DNA from: an uncultured Oscillospiraceae bacterium
GTDB lineage: Bacteria; Bacillota; Clostridia; Oscillospirales; Acutalibacteraceae
DNA: 57,977 nucleotides
NCBI GenBank assembly: GCA_900544375.1
Contig: UQUZ01000012.1
Span: 1 to 57,977 of the forward strand
Direction of reading: 5' to 3'
A model generated the notes under the pieces. It was not told where the DNA came from, searched no databases, and worked only from the letters and a program-made list of their open reading frames with translations. The translations under genes were made by a program, and so were the position numbers. Below, one piece after another: positions 53,286-57,977 of this stretch. Each line of letters opens with the position of its first letter. The first letter of the stretch is position 1.

Positions 53286-54410
53286 CTATTCACTTTGGTT
53301 TTTCGATGTGATTAAAGAGTCTTTTCGATATTTCCACAAAAACGGGATAGACGCCAGACAGGATAATCCGATCATTAACAGATAAATCACGAGGAAGTCG
53401 ATTCCTGACAACCGGATTCCAGAGGCAAGATTAATCCGATCAAATAAAACGGTCTGAAACAGCAGATAAAAAAGGATTCCGCCCAAAATTGTAAGGGATG
53501 TAAGCACGAAAATATCAACAAACAGAATTGCAATTACGTTTCTTCTGGAGGCCCCTACAATGGAGTAAACGATATTTTCATGCCGGTTCTGGTCAATCAT
53601 ATATTTCATCAGGAATAAAAATGAAATGAGAGCCAGAAGGTAAACGGCGCTGATGAGTGCCGTCGCCATAGCTATCTGCATATAATCATCCCTGACCGTT
53701 CCAGACGGATCGGCAATATCACTTTCTGGGAACAACTTTTTAAGTGACGCCACAATTTTGCGATTTTCAGCCGCGGTCGGGTTCTGATCCATCGTAATAT
53801 AGACCCGCTCCGTCGGCAGATGCATCGCTTGATAACTGCTAAATGGAATTCGCATATTGATGCTATACTCACTGCCGACAATCTCAAATGTCTTGCCATA
53901 AAGCGAAATTGTCTTTGCACCTTTCGGCCAGTGGCTGTGTGCAGGCAATACGATAGCTGGTTTTCCCTGGCGCTCCTCCTGTGTGAATTGATTTCTTCCC
54001 ATAACAGGACTCATTTCCGCATAATCATGAAAACTGCTGACAATACGATCCGGCCTACTTCCGCTACCGGGGCCCGGTTCAAACTGAAGTGGGGCCTCGT
54101 CTACAGAAATAACTTGATCTAAATTCTCTTCTTCAATGATATGCAAAAACAAAATATCATGTAGATGCATTGCGTTTAATCGTTCATCCAAAATCTCAGC
54201 CGGTGTTTTGGACGATTCAAAGGTAATCACATAGGTTCTGTAAATAGCATTCTCTCTGCCCTCCGCTTTCACCGGAGCCAAAATGTTGCTGTAAAAAAAA
54301 ATGAAGGTAATTGCACAGGTAATTCCCCCAAGGAGGAAGAGAAGAAACACCAGCTTATTCGTTTTATAATACTGCCCGATGCGATGCAGGATCAGTTTGC
54401 AAAATTTCAT
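53286..54410 (-). CDS. MacB-type ABC transporter permease
   Basis: A 374-residue membrane protein with the same plan: one helix near residues 20-42, an extracellular domain, and three C-terminal helices (ALISAVYLLALISFLFLMKYM, DIFVLTSLTILGGILFYLLF, FLVIYLLMIGLSCLASI). AAGGAGGAG precedes the ATG. It overlaps the second permease's frame and is preceded by a strong intercistronic hairpin and then the secreted protein, its probable substrate or partner. Confidence 0.87.
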   Translation of the reverse strand: MKFCKLILHRIGQYYKTNKLVFLLFLLGGITCAITFIFFYSNILAPVKAEGRENAIYRTYVITFESSKTPAEILDERLNAMHLHDILFLHIIEEENLDQVISVDEAPLQFEPGPGSGSRPDRIVSSFHDYAEMSPVMGRNQFTQEERQGKPAIVLPAHSHWPKGAKTISLYGKTFEIVGSEYSINMRIPFSSYQAMHLPTERVYITMDQNPTAAENRKIVASLKKLFPESDIADPSGTVRDDYMQIAMATALISAVYLLALISFLFLMKYMIDQNRHENIVYSIVGASRRNVIAILFVDIFVLTSLTILGGILFYLLFQTVLFDRINLASGIRLSGIDFLVIYLLMIGLSCLASIPFLWKYRKDSLITSKNQSE

Positions 54411-54427
54411 AACTCCTCCTTATCCAC

Positions 54428-54452
54428 AAGAGGGCGCATAGCGCGCCCTCTT
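54428..54452 (-). promoter_or_regulatory. Intercistronic hairpin between the secreted protein and the permease
   Basis: Perfect AAGAGGGCGC/GCGCCCTCTT stem (54428-54437 and 54443-54452) with a 5-base loop. No T-run follows, so it is more likely an mRNA stability or processing element, possibly allowing the secreted protein to be made in excess. Confidence 0.55.
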
Positions 54453-54491
54453 GAAAATGATCCTAATTTAACAAGTAGGGACTATTACGAT

Positions 54492-54965
54492 CTAGAAAGA
54501 GTGGTCTACCGTATAATACCACTTTTCTGTAATAGTATTGACAGCAGATCTGTAATCGGTATAGAACTCCAACCGGTCTACATCATTCTTATTCACTGCA
54601 CCGGTTTTTAAGAGAGGAGTTTTATACCACCCATTCCATGTTTTTGTATTTCCTACCGTCTCTGGTAACGCTCTACCATTTACATAAATTGTTGCAGCAG
54701 CATATCCATACTTACTTCCAACATAAATCTCACTTTTAATAGAGGCATAACTTTTTAAAATATTTCTAGGTGTGTATGTGTATTCGCTGCATGGTGCGAA
54801 TATAATTCCGTCGGTTGTTTGTGTTGTAATCGCAAACCTAGTATTGAGGTCATAATCGTAGTGTTTATTGTGAGATTCAACTGCAAATACACCAATTCCT
54901 AAAAATACAGATAAGCACATAACAACCGCAACAAATAAAGCAATTCTTTTCACATTTCGTTTCAT
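54492..54965 (-). CDS. Secreted protein of the ABC module, possibly bacteriocin-like
   Basis: A 157-residue exported protein. The signal peptide MKRNVKRIALFVAVVMCLSV is cut after VFA near residue 27, leaving about 130 residues that are rich in aromatic and beta-type segments (SEIYVGSKYGYAAATIYVNG, TWNGWYKTP, EFYTDYRSA, WYYTVDHSF). The ATG at 54965 follows GGAG; a TTG further upstream is not needed. It is followed by a MacB-like exporter or immunity system. This layout recalls lactococcin 972-type bacteriocin loci, but the sequence match by eye is weak. The DNA is very AT-rich. Confidence 0.68.
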   Translation of the reverse strand: MKRNVKRIALFVAVVMCLSVFLGIGVFAVESHNKHYDYDLNTRFAITTQTTDGIIFAPCSEYTYTPRNILKSYASIKSEIYVGSKYGYAAATIYVNGRALPETVGNTKTWNGWYKTPLLKTGAVNKNDVDRLEFYTDYRSAVNTITEKWYYTVDHSF

Positions 54966-55110
54966 CATATTCTCCAATCCTTTCTTATAAATATTTTTGA
55001 CTCCTCTATATACAACTTTTATAAAAACATCGGAATCATCCCCCTATATATTTATTAGTTATATAATAGTGTATTTATATACATATGTAAATATATTAAA
55101 TATACAATTT

Positions 55111-55139
55111 ATTATATGTTTTTATATATATATTTACAA
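55111..55139 (-). promoter_or_regulatory. Promoter of the secreted-protein/ABC operon
   Basis: Minus strand: TTGTAA (55134-55139), exactly 17 bases, TATAAT (55111-55116), in an AT-rich block with many TATA-like stretches. Confidence 0.6.
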
Positions 55140-55562
55140 TTTATGTTATTTATAATATGTTTCGTATATAATAATATTATTAGTTATGACTTTATTGCAT
55201 AGTAATTCAAACTAGTATTCACCTCTTGTGTTATTATCTTTCTGATATGGTATGGCATGAATCATCTACATTTCATAAAAGCAGAACCCATATTCCTCCA
55301 GAAACGTCCAACATTTTTATTCCATTTTATAAATTACATTTTTCAGTTAAAAATAATTATTAACTTATCTGTTTATTTTAGATGAATATGTCATCATATC
55401 CTTCCATTCACTTTTCTAAATATTTCTTTTTTCCTTCATCAATCTGATTATAGATAATCAAACTAGTTTATTCAATATAATTTTACGTTTAAACGCTAAT
55501 AATATTAGTTGTATCCTCCCCAAAACGCTTTATCCTATTCTCTATAGGAGGGCATATCCAAT
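55140..55562. other. Very AT-rich control region with several palindromes
   Basis: No ORF. Close to the XRE gene there are three near-perfect palindromes: GATTAT-ag-ATAATC (55446-55459), CGTTTAAACG (55486-55495) and CTAATA-a-TATTAG (55496-55508). They are likely binding sites for the adjacent regulator, though this is inference. Confidence 0.45.
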
Positions 55563-55904
55563 ATGAACTACGACGATTTCATCCGCGAGCGCATCACTCG
55601 GCTGCGCCTGGAGCGGAATTTATCCGAATATCAGCTCAGCTATGAACTCGGGCAGAGCAAGGGCTATATCCAGAGCATCACTTCCGGGCGGGCGCTGCCT
55701 TCCATGGCGATGTTTCTGGACATCTGCGACTATTTTAATTTAGCGCCCTCGGAGTTTTTCGAAACGGATCTGCCGCCCCTTCCAATCCGCGAGGCCTGCG
55801 CAAAGCTCGCCGCTCTCAACAGCGGCGACAGGGAGTTGGTCAGTCGCCTGATCGACCGTTTCTACAGGGAGACGCAGCGCCCAGAAATTAAGGAAGGAGA
55901 ATAA
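55563..55904 (+). CDS. Small XRE-family helix-turn-helix regulator
   Basis: A 113-residue DNA-binding protein. Residues 8-65 form a Cro/CI-type helix-turn-helix (NLSEYQLSYELGQSKGYIQSI), followed by a helical tail that suggests a dimer. A strong AGGAGG stands before the ATG. It is divergent from the secreted-protein/ABC operon with a shared 585-base AT-rich region, so it probably controls that module. The tail from about residue 75 is basic/acidic and short. Ligand unknown. Confidence 0.87.
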   Translation: MNYDDFIRERITRLRLERNLSEYQLSYELGQSKGYIQSITSGRALPSMAMFLDICDYFNLAPSEFFETDLPPLPIREACAKLAALNSGDRELVSRLIDRFYRETQRPEIKEGE

Positions 55905-55910
55905 AAATGA

Positions 55911-55951
55911 AACCCGGCTGGATGTTTGCAACTGCATCCAGCCGGGTTTCT
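55911..55951. terminator. Terminator after the XRE gene
   Basis: AAACCCGGCTGGATG/CATCCAGCCGGGTTT hairpin just after the stop codon, followed by TTCTTCC on the plus strand. On the minus strand the T-run is also fair, so it can serve both directions. Confidence 0.75.
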
Positions 55952-55968
55952 TCCTGTCTATCCCCGCT

Positions 55969-56244
55969 TCACTTCTCCATCACATCTAATTGCCGATCCT
56001 CCGCGCCGGCAGCCTGCGGTAGCCAGACGATCCTCCCCCGCTTATAAAATCCGCCCCTCTTCGCCGCCCGCACCGCCTTCATCCCTCGTGCGGTGCAGCG
56101 GCCGCTGAGTCTTACAAGCTTTGGCGACGTATATGGTTCTCCTTTGGCAATCAACTTATTACTCTTAGTCGTATAAAAATCGAGCCAATATCGGTGCCAT
56201 CGGGCCACCATTTTCGCAAATATCTTTAAAACGATCCCGGCCAT
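55969..56244 (-). CDS. Small basic ORF, 91 residues, doubtful
   Basis: Low confidence. The protein is strongly basic (RAAKRGGFYKRGRIVWLP), has no clear domain or signal peptide, and its start lacks a good ribosome binding site. It lies between metK's terminator and the bidirectional terminator, so no promoter upstream is evident. It may be a spurious frame. Confidence 0.28.
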   Translation of the reverse strand: MAGIVLKIFAKMVARWHRYWLDFYTTKSNKLIAKGEPYTSPKLVRLSGRCTARGMKAVRAAKRGGFYKRGRIVWLPQAAGAEDRQLDVMEK

Positions 56245-56264
56245 GCGCGTCCGTCCCCATTCTT

Positions 56265-56305
56265 CAAAAATAAAACGCTAAGGGAGAGCATATCCCCCTT
56301 AGCGC
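56265..56305 (-). terminator. Terminator of metK
   Basis: CGCTAAGGG/CCCTTAGCG stem (56276-56284 and 56296-56304) followed on the minus strand by TTTTATTTTTG. Confidence 0.8.
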
Positions 56306-56391
56306 TATATTACTTCAATTTTCGTGCAAAAAGTGTCGAAGAGAAGAGGCCGCGTCAAAAAAACGGATAAGCGCTCCCCCGGACGTGCATT

Positions 56392-57600
56392 TTATGCAAT
56401 ATTGTCGATTCCAGCCGCCTTCTTGAGCGCCTCGGCGCGATCCGTCTTTTCCCATGTCAGGTCGATATCCGTACGGCCAAGATGGCCGTATGCCGCGAGC
56501 TGGCGATAAATCGGATGGCGCAGGTCGAGCATATCAATAATCGCGGCCGGGCGCAAGTCGAATTCTTCCATCACGATTTCACTCAGGGAATCATCGGAGA
56601 TGACGCCTGTGCCGAAAGTATCCACCATAACGGAAACCGGCTTGGCGACACCGATGGCATATGCCAGCTGGATTTCACACTGCCTGGCGAGGCCTGCCGC
56701 CACAATATTCTTGGCCACATAACGCGCCGCATAGGCCGCGGAGCGGTCCACCTTCGTCGGATCCTTGCCGGAAAACGCGCCGCCGCCGTGGCGCGCATAG
56801 CCGCCGTAGGTATCAACAATGATTTTGCGGCCGGTCAGTCCGCTGTCACCCACCGGGCCGCCGGTGACGAAGCGACCAGTCGGGTTGACATAGATGATCG
56901 TATCGTCATCCATCAATTCCACCGGAACCACCGGGCGGACGACATGCTCCACAATTCCCCTGCGAATTTCATCCAAAGAGACGTCCGCGCGGTGCTGGGA
57001 GGAAATCACAACGGTATCAACGCGCACTGGGCGATCATTGTCATCATATTCCACGGTGACTTGCGATTTACCATCCGGCAGGAGATAAGGCAGCGTACCA
57101 TTTTTCCGGACTTCTGTCAAACGGCGTGTCAGCTTGTGGGCCAGCGAAATCGGCAGCGGCATCAGCTCCGGCGTTTCATCGCACGCGTAGCCAAACATCA
57201 TGCCTTGATCGCCTGCGCCATTGAGGTTATAGGCATCCTCTTCGCCATTTTTAAGCTCCAGGGAATGATCCACACCCAAAGCGATATCAGGAGATTGACC
57301 GTCGATTGCGGTTAGCACAGCACAGGTGTTGCCGTCAAAGCCTTTGTCAGCGCTGTCGTAGCCAATGTCACAGATCACTTTGCGGACGATCTGCGGGATC
57401 TCCACATAGCAGCTCGTGCTGATCTCGCCCATCACGAGCACCTGGCCCGTGGTGCAGGTTGTCTCGCAGGCAACACGGCCCTGCGGGTCCTTTTCCATAA
57501 TCGCATCGAGGACTGCATCAGAAATCTGATCACAAATTTTATCGGGATGGCCTTCGGTAACGGATTCTGAGGTAAAAAGATGTTTTGCCATTCTTTTCAT
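56392..57600 (-). CDS. metK: S-adenosylmethionine synthetase
   Basis: It makes SAM from methionine and ATP. 402 residues. GHPDKICDQISD (methionine and metal site), GAGDQGMMFGYA and GGGAFSGKDPTKVDRSAAY (ATP phosphates) are intact. Two ATGs, at 57600 and 57591 (MAKHLFTSE), are both possible. Homologues tend to begin with the second, but the AAAGGAG lies only three bases before the first and twelve before the second. It stands alone under a SAM-I riboswitch, so it is repressed when SAM is plentiful. Confidence 0.96.
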   Translation of the reverse strand: MKRMAKHLFTSESVTEGHPDKICDQISDAVLDAIMEKDPQGRVACETTCTTGQVLVMGEISTSCYVEIPQIVRKVICDIGYDSADKGFDGNTCAVLTAIDGQSPDIALGVDHSLELKNGEEDAYNLNGAGDQGMMFGYACDETPELMPLPISLAHKLTRRLTEVRKNGTLPYLLPDGKSQVTVEYDDNDRPVRVDTVVISSQHRADVSLDEIRRGIVEHVVRPVVPVELMDDDTIIYVNPTGRFVTGGPVGDSGLTGRKIIVDTYGGYARHGGGAFSGKDPTKVDRSAAYAARYVAKNIVAAGLARQCEIQLAYAIGVAKPVSVMVDTFGTGVISDDSLSEIVMEEFDLRPAAIIDMLDLRHPIYRQLAAYGHLGRTDIDLTWEKTDRAEALKKAAGIDNIA

Positions 57601-57644
57601 TTACTCCTTTATATTACTTTTCCTTCTGAACGGCGCAAAAAACG

Positions 57645-57788
57645 CCAAAAAGCGCTCGCAGTGAAACCGCGGGCGCTTTTAACACCTTATTTTTCGGTCA
57701 ACACCGCAGGATTTAGCACCTTGCACACTGCTTTAATGTGCAGGTTGCCGGGCTTCAAAGGGCCTTTCCCTCAGCCGCTCTCAATAAG
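57645..57788 (-). promoter_or_regulatory. SAM-I (S-box) riboswitch of metK
   Basis: Minus strand order: P1 CTTATT/AATAAG (outer ends near 57788 and 57686), GAGCGGCTGAGGGA, AAGGCCC-TTTGAAGCCCGGCAACC, GGTGCTAAATCCTGC, all diagnostic for SAM-I. Then comes a terminator stem AAAAGCGC/GCGCTTTT (about 57646-57680) with a T-run. SAM binding should favour the terminator and switch metK off. Confidence 0.93.
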
Positions 57789-57811
57789 GAAATATGTAGT
57801 TTATAGGTTAT

Positions 57812-57840
57812 ATTGTACGACATGGGACGAAAAAAGTCAA
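57812..57840 (-). promoter_or_regulatory. Promoter of metK
   Basis: Minus strand: TTGACT (57835-57840), 17 bases, TACAAT (57812-57817). Confidence 0.8.
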
Positions 57841-57952
57841 GCGTTCCGGATGGATACGGCCAAAAGTTCAAATTGTGTTCACGATTGCTCTTTTCCCGCA
57901 GGACGTAATTTGTTATACTGTATCCAATCAAGCAAAGCAGGAGGCAAATTGT

Positions 57953-57977
57953 ATGGAAACCACTGTAACCAGGCAGC
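57953..57977 (+). CDS. 5' end of a gene that runs off the window
   Basis: ATG at 57953 behind a strong AGGAGG, reading METTVTRQ to the end of the window. Divergent from metK. Too short to identify. Confidence 0.55.

Noticed and set aside
55020..55200. Long AT-rich repeats suggesting a replication origin or iterons
   Set aside because: No DnaA boxes (TTATNCACA) or regular spacing were found; a promoter with a 17-base spacer explains the AT-rich block more simply.
1..57977. CRISPR arrays, insertion sequences, prophage or rRNA operons
   Set aside because: No regularly spaced repeats, transposase signatures, phage structural genes or 16S/23S cores were seen on either strand.

Overview
The window looks like chromosomal DNA from an endospore-forming, Gram-positive anaerobe of the Clostridia, most likely near the Oscillospiraceae/Ruminococcaceae. 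Support comes from dipicolinate synthase genes (dpaA/dpaB), spoVG, spoIVA beside a DUF3794-LysM gene of the SipL type, FtsEX with a secreted LytM-type hydrolase, poly(ribitol phosphate) teichoic acid genes (tarI/tarJ), and SAM-I and T-box leaders. Most of the DNA is moderately GC-rich. The stretch from about 51.4 to 55.5 kb is clearly more AT-rich and looks acquired. Nearly all genes lie on the minus strand; the exceptions are an AraC regulator, two tRNA-Leu genes, an orphan small ORF, a kinase-like gene, a small XRE regulator and the first codons of a gene at the right edge.

Layout. 0-6.2 kb: manA, a 72-residue protein, and a carbohydrate-type operon (GPH symporter, esterase, PHP hydrolase) with a divergent AraC activator. 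6.3-16.3 kb: dpaB/dpaA, two acetyltransferases, a DUF6483-like gene, cca, spoVG, an unknown protein, a GH95 alpha-L-fucosidase and pyrimidine-nucleoside phosphorylase. 16.3-24.3 kb: a wall teichoic acid/glycopolymer operon with a glycerophosphotransferase-like enzyme, three GT2 glycosyltransferases, TarJ, TarI, and the TagH/TagG exporter. It starts at a clear sigma-A-type promoter followed by a terminator-like leader hairpin. 24.4-30.1 kb: ftsE-ftsX-LytM hydrolase-S41 operon, in which the S41 protein has lost its catalytic Ser and Lys, then a PucR/CdaR-type regulator. 30.4-41.7 kb: a secreted propeller-like protein, HAD phosphatase, ProX-like deacylase, Gfo/Idh oxidoreductase, cysE-cysS under a Cys T-box, rimO-pgsA, and sipL-spoIVA.

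41.9-50.3 kb: a tandem tRNA-Leu operon, a candidate stand-alone structured small RNA with its own promoter and terminator (42566-42680), several small or exported proteins, an M28 aminopeptidase with an unusual C-terminal tail, a membrane-bound XRE regulator, copA and gapA. 50.4-56.3 kb: a degenerate kinase-like ATPase, then an AT-rich module with a secreted 157-residue protein, two MacB-like permeases and an ATPase, and a small XRE regulator preceded by several palindromes. 56.4-57.9 kb: metK under a SAM-I riboswitch.

The parts most worth following are the AT-rich secreted-protein/ABC module, the orphan RNA at 42.6 kb, the catalytically dead S41 protein in the FtsEX operon, the possible attenuator of the teichoic acid operon, and a hairpin that buries the dpaA ribosome binding site. 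No CRISPR array, insertion sequence, prophage or rRNA was seen. All functions are assigned from reading motifs; no database search was run.
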